From Asterella californica (Eukaryota > Streptophyta > Marchantiopsida > Marchantiales > Aytoniaceae): a stretch of 64,000 nt of DNA. The notes under the pieces were generated by a model. The model did not search any database. It was given only the letters and a program-made list of their open reading frames with translations, and was not told the DNA's origin. The stretch covers positions 39,819,501 through 39,883,500 of the forward strand of contig JAYKYS010000002.1 of NCBI GenBank assembly GCA_036924285.1. Reading direction: 5' to 3'. Within the stretch, counting starts at the first letter, position 1; every line of letters starts with the position of its first letter. Of the stretch, positions 11,485 to 21,073 are shown in pieces. The position numbers and the translations under genes were made by a program.

Positions 11485-12759
11485 ATGATTCCAGCAAGGA
11501 GAGCGCTGTTCTCGACACTGTTTTTGCTCTGTTGGATTTTGCATTTCAGAACTGACAGTGTTCAGTCAGCTCCTATCAGAGTCACCAGGGAAACGTTCGA
11601 CAGATGCCAACCTGGGAATTGGGCTGGCATTCCGGCTTTCTGCTGCCCACCGAAGGTCACGAACGAAACCATCGTCGATTTCTCTCCTCCCAAACGCGAC
11701 CCGTCCAAACCTCTGAGGGTCAGAAAAGCCTTGCAGTGCTTGAAAGGGAAGGAGCTCAGAGAGTACACTGTGAAGTTGCAGAAGGGGTATGAGCTGATGC
11801 GAGCTCTTCCAGATAGTGATCCTCGCTCTTTCAAGAGGCAATACGAAATCCACTGCGCTTACGCGACAGGATCCTTCGTCCAAGAGGGCTCCACCAACCT
11901 CACCATCGACATCCACCTGGGTTGGTATTTCCATCCCTGGCACCGGGCATACGTCTACTTCCACGAGAGAATTCTCCAATGGTTGCTCCAAGACCCAGAG
12001 TTCACTCTTCACTACTGGAATTATGACAACAGCGCGATCATGACAGGCCAGGAAAATGATAAATCCGATGTCTGTTGCGTGCTTGGTCATTTCATGCCGC
12101 CGATGTATAGTGACCCCACGAAAGCTACATTCCAGTTCAATCGCTCATACAGAGCTTTCAGCCCGGGCAGACCAGTGGACCTTGGATTCGACGCCACGTT
12201 CTACAACCCTGCACTAGGAGCACCAAACAGTACTTACTTCCCGGACAACCTGACTTTGGAACAAGCCGTGTGGAGGAACCAGGAGATCATGCACAAGTCT
12301 TTCATCACATGGGGAAATAACGCTCGGGACTTCTTGGGCAAACCTTACAGAGCTGGGAATCCACGAACAGTGATTCTACTCGATGGACCTGGAACGCAGG
12401 AGAGGTTTCCTCACTCGAGTTTGCATTGCTGGGTCGGTGGAAAGATGTTCGAGCCTAAGAGTTCTCCGGAAGACTCCGTCTTCTTCGCCTTCCATGCCAA
12501 CCTCGAACGACTGTGGGATCTCTGGCTGACCCTGAACGAAACTAATAAGAATCCCACTGACACAGGCTGGCTTAATGGAGAGTTCCTGTTCTGGGACGAG
12601 AATGCCGTCTTGAATAGGTTCAAAGTCCAGGACTTTGTTGCGCCAGAAAGGCTCGGTTACACATATCAGAAGGCTAACGACGCCGTCTGGATCAACTTCG
12701 ATCTCAGCACGCCATATCCGGAAGCTAAAAAACCTCACCCCGCTTCAGTTGGTGGTTAA
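11485..12759 (+). CDS. Polyphenol oxidase (tyrosinase/catechol oxidase family), secreted, short form
   Basis: An intronless 424-codon gene. Residues 1-29 form a hydrophobic signal peptide rather than a chloroplast transit peptide, so the product probably enters the secretory route. The type-3 copper site is complete: CuA His123, His144 and His153 (IHCAYA, GWYFHPWHRAY) and CuB His310, His314 and His337 (PHSSLHCW, FHANLERLW). Glu306 sits in the conserved water-holding position. Cys41, Cys53, Cys54 and Cys124 match the disulfide cysteines of plant enzymes. A DWL-type domain follows (GWLNGEFLFWDEN, about 361-374), then the Tyr-x-Tyr end of the core (Y392, Y394). Two oddities: the thioether cysteine of plant enzymes (HCAYC) is Ala127 here, and the C-terminal KFDV shielding domain is absent, so the protein is about 150 residues shorter than usual. 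Six N-x-S/T sites are visible. It oxidises phenols to quinones; the substrate is unknown. Confidence 0.93.
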   Translation: MIPARRALFSTLFLLCWILHFRTDSVQSAPIRVTRETFDRCQPGNWAGIPAFCCPPKVTNETIVDFSPPKRDPSKPLRVRKALQCLKGKELREYTVKLQKGYELMRALPDSDPRSFKRQYEIHCAYATGSFVQEGSTNLTIDIHLGWYFHPWHRAYVYFHERILQWLLQDPEFTLHYWNYDNSAIMTGQENDKSDVCCVLGHFMPPMYSDPTKATFQFNRSYRAFSPGRPVDLGFDATFYNPALGAPNSTYFPDNLTLEQAVWRNQEIMHKSFITWGNNARDFLGKPYRAGNPRTVILLDGPGTQERFPHSSLHCWVGGKMFEPKSSPEDSVFFAFHANLERLWDLWLTLNETNKNPTDTGWLNGEFLFWDENAVLNRFKVQDFVAPERLGYTYQKANDAVWINFDLSTPYPEAKKPHPASVGG

Positions 12760-14376
12760 TTAGTTCGAATTAGTTAATAGTTTTCTAGTTTAGTCCTACT
12801 CCAGTTCGACTTCTGACATCATGAGCTAGCTAGTATCACGTTCAGCAATGGTCATGTAGGCAACTTTCTGGCAAGAAACGCCAGAACCGAATTCAGAAAC
12901 TGGCTGGAGCTCAAGGTGTTTCTGTTGCATTCATGTTGCAAGGTGTTTCTGTTGCGTACCTTAAACTTCAAGCAGCCGTCATGTTCCCTCTCGAATTGCT
13001 GGTGCTTGCTGTAACCTAAATCCGGCCTATGCCACGCTTACTTGCCCACCTTTTCTGTCCTGTTTCCAAATTGATCAATTTCACGTGCCACTAGGAAGGT
13101 ACTTGAAATCTTGACCAAATCTTGACCAGGAATGAACATACATGACTAGGTCCTACGAATGTACTAAAATCTTGACCAAATCTTGACCAGGAATGACATA
13201 CATGACCTCATAAATTATGCAAGGGTCGTCGTGCATGACCTCATAAATTATACAAGGGTCGTCGTCGCGCGACTATCACATACATACGATGCCAGAAGCA
13301 CTCACGGAAATACATAAGACAAAGTGGAATTAGAGAGCAATTAGTACAATAAATAGCGTATTACCGAAATAAGATATGAATTAGTTTCATATTATTCATG
13401 GAGTGCCGCCACTGCCCCGATCTTTTCTTTATGTGAACCTTGGGCGACAAAAGAGTACGTTATCAAAGTCTTAGACAAGAAAATGTAAGACATGGAAATA
13501 GACAATCCCGAGGAGAAATTAAAGGCCCCAGGTAGAAATTATTCAACGCCTGAGAAAGAAAGCTGATCATATGATGAGCTGAGTGAGATATAGAAGATCA
13601 TAATAGTATATTTAAATGTATTTGATATATTGGGAAAATACTTGAAATTAACCGCTACAGTGCTGCATGGGCAGATAGGAACGGTCCAGCTCGGAGGATT
13701 CGAAGCCGATTCCAGGCGCGGGCTTGGCCAATGGGATGGGCTTTCCACTTTCAAAATTCAAAACTCATTTTGAATTCGCGGACGAAGCAGAGTCCGCGGA
13801 GCTGCAGTCTCAGCCAGAACCGAATTTGAGTCTACTATTGAACCCTTCGAGACCAGTGGAGCGTCGTCCAGTGCAAATGGCGTCGACAGATCGATGTCGA
13901 GGGTCCTGCACAATCCTCGAGTATATAGTTGCATCGTTTCTGCTGGAGATCCAGACGCCGTACACCTTCGAGAGCTCCGATACGAATCTCTCTCTTGAAA
14001 CGTGAAGGGCTGACGAGGTGATCGAACGTCGACGACGGTACAGTAATATGCATGGACTCCTGAGTGATCATGAGCCTACATGCTTACTTCTTCTTCTACG
14101 TTGAGAAGCTCATCGATCTTCCTAGAGAGGAGAACGGAATCAGAATGAGGGTCTTGTGTAGTCCGTTCTCGAGGTGAGAAGCATCGATCCGACTTGTAAG
14201 CGAGGGGATTGAATCAGGAATCTTGAGGTTGATGCAGGATCCATGCCATGGTTTCTTCCTTGATTCCCAAGATCCTCAGCAGAGCAGTCGTTAAGAAAGT
14301 CTAGTAAGGTAGAAACCAGGAGACAAGATCTGCAGAGGGAGAATTCAAGAACGGTTGTAGTGAAGCGCCAGGGAAG
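12760..14376. other. Intergenic with short direct repeats
   Basis: No gene recognised. A duplicated block containing CTTGACCAAATCTTGACCAG begins near 13107 and 13168. A 33-bp unit starting CATGACCTCATAAATTA is repeated in tandem at 13201-13233 and 13234-13266. The rest is AT-rich, apart from 13.7-14.3 kb, which is more balanced in composition but has only short ORFs. Confidence 0.55.
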
Positions 14377-14907
14377 ATGAGCTCGTTGCCATGGAGAATG
14401 GAGTGCATGTTTCCGGAGGACAGATCGAACAGCAGTGAAGATTCCGTCGACCACACGTGCATCCTGTCCTATGAGAGCTTAAAGCTGCTCTGGTCTCACA
14501 AGCAGGTGGAGCCTATTCTTCTGGAGAATCACTGGAGACCAGTGCCGTCGTGCAAGTACGATGGCTGGAGAGAGTACCACTACTACAAGCCCAAATTCTC
14601 GTCACTTGAGGAGGACCTTCTCCTGAAGAAAATTAGATTGCCGGAGCCTATCGAAGATGCAGCCAAGAAGGACATACTGAAGTTCGTGAGAACAGTGAAC
14701 GAGAGGGCGAAGAGGAACATTCTGTGCGCTTGGGTTCACAGAGGTCCGAAGATTGCCCCCTCTCTGCCATGCAATAACAACGAGTCGCGGAGCAGCTTGA
14801 AGAGATGGAAATATGGCACAGCCAAGATTAACAGCTGCAGCAGTATTGGCCATACTGAAGTTATTCACAGCGAGTTGGTTATCGTTCCAGTTTCAGCTCA
14901 TGGCTAG
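14377..14907 (+). CDS. Hypothetical protein, 176 aa, family not recognised
   Basis: A single open frame of 177 codons including stop. Third positions are biased to G and C over its whole length, as in the polyphenol oxidase gene and unlike the flanks, which argues for real coding sequence. The product is charged and rich in Lys, Glu, Trp and Tyr (for example KYDGWREYHYYKPKF), with no signal peptide, membrane span or motif I can name. The second or third ATG (14398, 14407) could be the true start. It might be a lineage-specific gene or one exon of a longer gene. No clear promoter was seen. Confidence 0.45.
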   Translation: MSSLPWRMECMFPEDRSNSSEDSVDHTCILSYESLKLLWSHKQVEPILLENHWRPVPSCKYDGWREYHYYKPKFSSLEEDLLLKKIRLPEPIEDAAKKDILKFVRTVNERAKRNILCAWVHRGPKIAPSLPCNNNESRSSLKRWKYGTAKINSCSSIGHTEVIHSELVIVPVSAHG

Positions 14908-15763
14908 GTTCGAAGTGGGAGCCAACTGGAGGGACTATTTGTGCTTCCACTTCAATCACCACTTCGAGATCTTGGTTACAGAAACAGTTACTGTACTAGT
15001 GGAGACTTAGTTCAGCGATCTTCCCGCTGGGTATTTAGTCTCGGATTCACTGCGCTACTTCCATACAAGTTTTGCAAAATGGAATCCAACTGTCAGTGGA
15101 CAGCAAGTAGCAGAACCGACGACGATGGCATTGGCAATCATCCCAGTCTCTTCTGTTGCTTCGTTCGTTCAGCGGACAGTGTCTATAGTATACCTAGCCC
15201 TTGGGAGCATTCCATCTTATTATGGGCAAATCGTTAGTGTAGATACGTACGAGGCAGTTCCTCGCATGCCGTAGAATCACCAGAATATTTCGCCTATAGT
15301 GTATAATACTGGAACCAGACTCGTTAGTTGGCAAGAAACTTTGTCAAGAATCTTTGTCTGGGTCTTTCAGCTAAAAATGAGATGTGAGCACCAGGCCGCT
15401 TGCAGCTTGCGGTCTACGAGACCAATGATCAAGCTTGCTGGCATCGGTACGGTGCATGTAATCAAAGTAAGCTCTGTATACAATATATACCTCCTCGATC
15501 GAAGTTTATATGTGATGTATTCCCATTCCATGGTTGTAATTGCTACGGCACTAGTACTCTACCCGCACTGTGGACTAGTTATGACTTTAGTGGTTCATTG
15601 GCTCCGAAAACGTTGATTTTGAGAAGTCATAGTTAGATGTGTGGAGTACTATATATGTGGTAAAACTGGTAAATTTGTAAAGTAAAAGCAACCCCGTCTA
15701 ACGACTTTGATCGAGCAAAGAGGTGATTGTCTCCAGCGGGATAGATGGAATAGACTTGACTGG
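14908..15763. other. Intergenic, no gene recognised
   Basis: Short overlapping ORFs with no domain. It ends at the first LTR of the large nested complex. Confidence 0.5.
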
Positions 15764-15989
15764 TGTTAAGGTTACAGTTAATCTCAGGAACATAGTTGAT
15801 AGTGAAAGCTAGTCTAGTTATAAGCAACCTTGGTAAACTCAAGAGACTCCTGTCATGTTTCTTTAGTTAATTCAGTTTAGATGTAACTTTTTGGGTTCTT
15901 TAGGTGAGTACTATTGAGACACCCTCCAGGACTATATAAAGTCTTTTTGGAATATGATGTCATTCTGATCTCTGTTTTCTTTTATAATA
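15764..15989 (+). repeat. 5' LTR of Copia-A
   Basis: Starts TGTTAAGG and shares long blocks with 39802-40044, such as GGTAAACTCAAGAGACTC, AGTACTATTGAGACACC versus AGTACTGTTAGGACACC, and a TATA-like ACTATATAAAGTC. It ends just before a primer-binding site. By eye the two copies are about 80 percent alike, so the element is old. Confidence 0.75.
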
Positions 15990-16001
15990 TGGTATCATAG
16001 C
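15990..16001 (+). other. Primer-binding site of Copia-A
   Basis: TGGTATCATAGC, one mismatch from TGGTATCAGAGC, the complement of the initiator methionine tRNA 3' end used by many plant copia elements. Confidence 0.75.
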
Positions 16002-16537
16002 TACAGATCCGCAGTGTTCCATAAGAGTTCCAAGAGTAAAGTGGGTGAAATAGTTTCTATCAAAAGTATTATTTTTGTATTCAAGAGAGACAATAAACTT
16101 AGATTGTCTATTTGATATAGAAAGTCAATTTTTGTCATTTTGGATAGCAGCACCTTTAAGTGTCTTACTCAGAAAGTGAGAATTAAGTATTCCACCAGTT
16201 TTCAGAATTTTTGGAGGAAGTAAAAATATTGGTCAAACTACCTTTGACTAAGTTTTTGAAGGGGGAGGAAAGGTTTTTTTGAGTTATTCGAATGAGTCAA
16301 TTTTCATTTCCATCTGACATCAAATAAGGAAGTTTTGGTTGGTCAAACTTCGTGTACTTCAAACTTTTTTCACGTATTTGGAGGACCAAACGACTGTGTT
16401 TAACGATTCTGAGTTTTGAGGATCCAGGAGAGGATGTGAACTACTCTATATGGTTCATTTTTTATTCTTTTTTGACAGGTCCAACTCTCACTTCATTTTG
16501 AGATACTTCATTTCGTATGATTTCATGCACACAAGAG

Positions 16538-17132
16538 ATGTTCCTAAGTTTAGATGGTTCTAACTACACAACTTGGAGTTTCTAGTCAAAGAGCTTCTCT
16601 AGACTAGGACCTCTAGAGAATCGTTCAAGGTGATGAACTGAGACCAACTCTAGATGTATTCGTCACAACTACAGATCTTATACAACTAAGGGTGAAACGG
16701 GACCAGCAAGCACATCAACGTGACATTAAAGATTTGTGGGATGAAAGAGACAAAGACATTGCAAAAGATATGTGGGATGCTCTTGAGAAGAAACATCAAC
16801 TTGTTACAGCTTGAAAAAGATAAAATGTCAAATCTTTGCTGTTGAACCTTCAAATGCAAGAAGACACTTCCATGCAAGCTCATGTGACCCCTACCAAGTC
16901 GTACGTAGAGCAATTGAACTCGCTGGGAGGGAAGATGGAGGATGAAGAAATACTTGATATGTTCTTGAAGAGCTTACCTAGGAATATGATCAGTTTCAAG
17001 AAAGCGATGAAGCTAGACAACAGAGACTTTCATCTGGAGAACTCGAGAGTTTAGTTATTGAAGATGTCTTTAGGTGATGAAACTGATGCTAGAGGTTGCA
17101 TCCGCAACCAAGAAGAATCTACCTTGTTCTGT
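16538..17132 (+). pseudogene. Copia-A gag, N-terminal part, broken
   Basis: Begins MFLSLDGSNYTTWSF, the usual copia gag opening, after a leader of about 540 bp. A TAG follows almost at once, with further frame breaks. At 16836-17054 is the capsid helix region (SYVEQLNSLGGKMEDEEIL, then LKSLPRNM). The frame continues through ETDARGCIRNQEESTLF and is then cut at about 17132, where Copia-B integrase sequence starts. Its continuation (DQSSKKKELQ) is on the minus strand at about 28842, across the inversion. Confidence 0.75.
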
Positions 17133-19196
17133 CACAAAGAAGTTGCTCGTGCGATGTTAAATGAGAATACCATGCCTAGACCTTACTGGACAGAAGCTGT
17201 TTCATGTGCGGTGTATCCGATGAACCGGACGCCTACAGCGACAGTCCACAACAAAACACCGATGGAGGTCTTCACAGGCAATAAGCCTGATTACTCTTTT
17301 CTTAAAGTTTTCAGATGTATCTGTTATGTGCAAATATCTGATGAAAGACGTAAGAAACTAGATCCGAAAGCAGATAGATGTATCTTCCTTGGCTATGTTT
17401 ATGATACGAAAAGATATAGATGTTACAATCCTTCGTCCAAGCAGTTCTATATCAATAGAGATGTTGTTTTTGATGAGCTACAGTCTTGGTTTGCACCTGC
17501 ACCTATCATAAACACCTATTGTAGAACCAAGGAGTCAGTCCACTGTAGTACCTCAGAGTAGTACGTTGAGTGGAGGATCTGGAGATGTCACTAATTCCAG
17601 ATCAGAATCTGTTGCACATAGAGCTGCTGTTAACGTTGGAGTCCACGTAACACAGCCTAGTGGAACTAGTGTAGTTTCTACACAAGATGAGCGCGTGCTA
17701 TTGCAGCGTATGTTTGACTCATCTAGATATGTGGATCTTCCACATCCATTGGATACTTTGTCCTAAACCTTAGCATCTACGTCATCTGATCAGTTGCAAA
17801 GGGAGGTGACTAGTGCACCTATTATCGCTCGCAGATCTGAGTGGACAAAACATCCAATGAGTAGGTATATGCATGAAGGTTTTCTTGCTGCGTACCATGC
17901 ATATATGACCAATGTTCTTCAGGAACAGGAACCGAGTTCGCTTGAGGAGGCGATGCACAAGGTTCAATGGGTAAGTGCTATGGAAGCTGAACTTGCTGCG
18001 CTTCATCACCAACAGACTTGGGAGTTGGTCGACTTACCTCAGGGTAAGAAAGCGATTGGTTGCAGGTGGATCTTCAAGATCAAGCGCAACTCGGATGGTA
18101 TCGTGTGTCGGTACAAGGTCAGATTGGTAGCTAAGGGCTACGTACAGCAACATGGATTTTGAGGAGACTTTTACTCCAGTTGCGAAGATGATGACTATTC
18201 GAACTGCAGTTGCAGTTACAACTCAGAAAGGTTGGAAGATGCACCAGATGGACTTCAAGAACGCCTTCCTCAACGGCGATCTTGAGGAGGAGGTCTACAT
18301 GCAGCAACCTCCTGTTTATGAGGATCCTAAGTTCCCTTACCGTGTATGTAAGTTACGGAAGGCCTTCTATGGTCTGAAACAGGCACCAAGAGCATGGTAT
18401 GCAAAGATCAATTCTTACTTGTAATCTCTTGGTTTCCACCTTTGTAGTTTAGACTCTATCTTGTATTCATTGAGAATACTGGATCGGATTGTTGTGATCA
18501 TCATCTATGTTGATGACTTGATCATTACCGATAACTATGAGGAGCTTATTTCCCAGATCAAGGATCACTTGAAATCCGAGCTCGAGATGATGGACTTAGG
18601 AGAACTCAAGTACTTCCTTGCTGTGGAGTTCATTAGAGATGGGAAGGATGTTTGGCTTGTACAACGACAATATGCTCTCAGTATGCTTGAGAGATTTGGT
18701 ATGCTTGACTGCAAACCCATTGCTACACTATTAGAGCAAAGGGTAAAGCTAGGAGCAGAGGATGGTGAGTAACTTACGCTTTTGGACTTGGAAGCGCTGC
18801 TATAAGCTGGGCTTCTAAGAAGCAACCCACAGTTGCTTTGTCATCCACAGAAGCAGAGTCCCGAGGAGCAACGAACGCAACATGCGAATCAATTTGGCTT
18901 TGATGTCTGCTATCTGATATTGGTGTGGAGTGTACAGATCCCGTTGTTGTATATACAGACAACATTAGCAACATGAAGTTAGCTAGTAATCCTGTTTTTC
19001 ATGCTAGGACGAAGCACATTGAGGTGCACTATCATTTTATTAGAGAGAAGGTCCTTGCAGGAGAGATTGAGCTCAGTTATGTGAGCACAGGAGACCGGGT
19101 TGTAGATATCTTCACTAAAGCATTGCCTAGAGATAAGTTTGATGCTTTCAGACATTGTCTAGGAGTACAGGATGTAGAGACGAGCTTGAAGGGGAG
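17133..19196 (+). pseudogene. Copia-B 3' half: integrase C-terminal part, reverse transcriptase, RNase H
   Basis: Starts inside the integrase (EVARAMLNENTM, YWTEAVSCAVYPMNR, to about 17510). RT follows at 17794-18770: WELVDLPQGKKAIGCRWIFK, QMDFKNAFLNGDLEEEVYM, YGLKQAPRAWY and catalytic YVDDLI. Frame breaks occur near 18155 and 18422. At about 18772 an internal deletion removes the RT end and the RNase H start, and the frame resumes with GSAAISWASKKQPTVALSSTEAE. RNase H ends VVDIFTKALPRDKF, then a purine tract GAAGGGGAG directly before the LTR. The 5' half of this element lies at 28847-39637 on the minus strand. Confidence 0.85.
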
Positions 19197-19424
19197 TGTT
19201 GATATAGTCCCAAGCTCTAATAGATCGACGGCTAACATTAGTCAGAGTGGTTAGGGTTGTTAGAGTTAGTTAGAGGGCTAACCCACCATTAGGGTTTCCC
19301 TTGTACTCACCTTCACTATATATACAGAGAGAGGCAAAGTCTCTCTCATCTCATTCCTATTTTACTTTCTTTGCATACTCGCTCTCTCTTCTTGGAGTGT
19401 CCTTGAAGTATCGATCTTTCTACA
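19197..19424 (+). repeat. Copia-B 3' LTR (228 bp), inverted with the segment
   Basis: TGTTGATATAG...TTTCTACA. It matches the reverse complement of 39410-39637 with 14 differences in 228 bp (about 6 percent, counted by eye). A TATA box (ACTATATATACAG) lies near 19315. It is followed by AAATG, the reverse complement of the CATTT next to the other LTR. Confidence 0.92.
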
Positions 19425-19797
19425 AAATGAACATGCACTTCAGATTCTTGGTAAGAGAAATACAACTCATGTTGTCACTCAAAATACCGGTTGCTTCTGC
19501 TTGTCCTTCACCGAATCTTCTTGTATCCACCTGATCCATACAACCTCTTTTGCTGCATTGCACAAACCTCTGTATTCGACCTCAATAGAGGACAAAGAAA
19601 CAATAGGTTGCTTTCTATTTTGCCACGTAATTGCTGCTCCTCCTAATAGAAAAATGAAACTAGATGTGGACTTTCGATCTGTTTCATCTCCTGCCCAGTT
19701 CGAGTCAGTATACCTCAAGAATGCTCTTGAAGCATTAGGGTTATACTTCAATTAGTAGCAGCTAGTACCATTGAGGTATCTCAACAATCTCTTAGCT
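19425..19797 (-). pseudogene. Copia-A RNase H fragment
   Basis: On the minus strand: AKRLLRYLNGT, a stop, LKYNPNASRAF, YTDSNWAGDETDRKSTSS, QPIVSLSSIEVEYRGLCNAA, then SDNMSCISLTKNLKCMF. This is a standard copia RNase H with its acidic residues. The upstream edge is cut in the HWNAAKR motif by Gypsy-2; the downstream edge is cut by Copia-B. The frame resumes at 39643 without a gap once the CATTT duplication is allowed for. Confidence 0.85.
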
Positions 19798-19799
19798 AT

Positions 19800-20270
19800 T
19801 GTAATAAGTAGAGTTCTACTTATCAATCAGTGATGAAAATTAGGTTGGTAAAAGTCTTTGGTATAACAATCAGCTACGTCTAAGTCGGCCTAAGAATAGA
19901 TGCAAAAATAGAGTACTTCTACTAATAGACGAGAGCATCAAAAGATCACCTAAATTTTCTAGAAGGAATTTGAGGGTCCAAATGATGTTATTTGGACTCA
20001 AAAACAAGCTGTTAGAGGCAAGGCTTAAGGCATGATTTAGACATCTTGGTTCGTAGAGCTTTCCATTGAATCTTTGTTTGGCTCATTCTGAAACCTCTAG
20101 ATGATGTTTTGGAGTTTCGGATCTAAGACTGCATGTAAGTCACATCAGAGATCCGTGTGCTCACTTTGGGTGATCAACATTATCTTGTACTCCTTCTCTC
20201 ACTATATAAAGTATGAGGATGCACCTCCATGGGCATTCGAGTTGAGTTCACTCTAGAGCTCCGTCTTACA
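19800..20270 (+). repeat. 5' LTR of Gypsy-2
   Basis: Begins (T)GTAATAAGTAGAG and ends CCGTCTTACA. It shares blocks with 25528-25964 such as TAACAATCAG(C/T)TACGTCTAAGT and CTCACTATATAAAGTATGAG (TATA box). Divergence between the copies is high, in the range of 15 percent by eye. Confidence 0.75.
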
Positions 20271-20588
20271 ATGATATCAGAGCAAGAAACTCTAAGAGAG
20301 CAAATTTATCCCTCTTAGAAGAACCTTGCGTCTAGAAGAACCTTCGAGCTCTCTTATACACTTTCTATACTCGAGATTAATCTTCCGACGCACTCAGAGT
20401 TCCAATTATCAGACACCTTCTAAGATTCTTCTAGAAGAACCTTCTAAGAGGGATAAATTCGCACTCTTAGAGTTCCTTGCTCTGATATCATTGTTCCATT
20501 TCATCAGGTTCTTCTAGAAGAACCTTCTATTGGAACTCTGAGTGCGTCGGAAGATTAATCTCGAGTATAGAAAGTGTATAGGAGAGCT
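20270..20588. repeat. Interleaved inverted repeats (order A, B, A', B')
   Basis: Arm A (about 20270-20321, covering the primer-binding site) pairs with A' (about 20442-20492), with about three mismatches in 51. Arm B (20347-20406) pairs with B' (20529-20588), with a single mismatch in 60. The arms alternate, so the two stems cannot both form as nested hairpins; together they would make a pseudoknot-like fold. Their near identity contrasts with the strong decay of the rest of Gypsy-2. Confidence 0.85.
20272..20283 (+). other. Primer-binding site of Gypsy-2
   Basis: TGATATCAGAGC, one mismatch from TGGTATCAGAGC (initiator methionine tRNA), one base after the LTR. Confidence 0.65.
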
Positions 20589-21073
20589 ATGTTATGGACG
20601 AAGGTAGATTTCTAACTCAGAATTACTTTTCTTGAATTCTTTCCACATCAAGCGTATGTATCTACGTCGTGAGTATTTTCGAATGTACCTTGTCTATCAT
20701 TTTGATGAGAATTCATGAGTCAAGTTTAATCATTTTGGTGAGAATTCGTCAGTCCTTGTGATTCTTCTAGTAATAACGTATGCGGTCGATTGTGATTTGA
20801 CAGTCTATATCTTGATTTAGTTGAGCATGGATCTAAACCTACCTGCTCCCGTTCCTTCTAACACATGGGTGAAGATCCGCTATGTCTGTAGACCAAAATC
20901 GTTACATAGAGAGATTATGGTGAAGATTTCTATCGTGAAGTAATCGATTCTCTCGTCCGTTTTGTGGTACTTGTAGTGTATGAACATTTTAGGATGACTG
21001 TCATAACTCTACACTAGGAAAACTCTAAAACTTCCGTGCTATTATAGAGTGAGAGAGAGCAGAGAGAGAGATC

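Noticed and set aside
11562..12738. Antisense ORFs opposite the polyphenol oxidase gene (up to 174 codons)
   Set aside because: Mirror of a GC-rich coding frame with all catalytic motifs on the plus strand.
16686..19424. A self-contained plus-strand copia element with gag, pol and 3' LTR
   Set aside because: The gag belongs to Copia-A and the pol to Copia-B; they were joined by the inversion breakpoint at about 17.13 kb.
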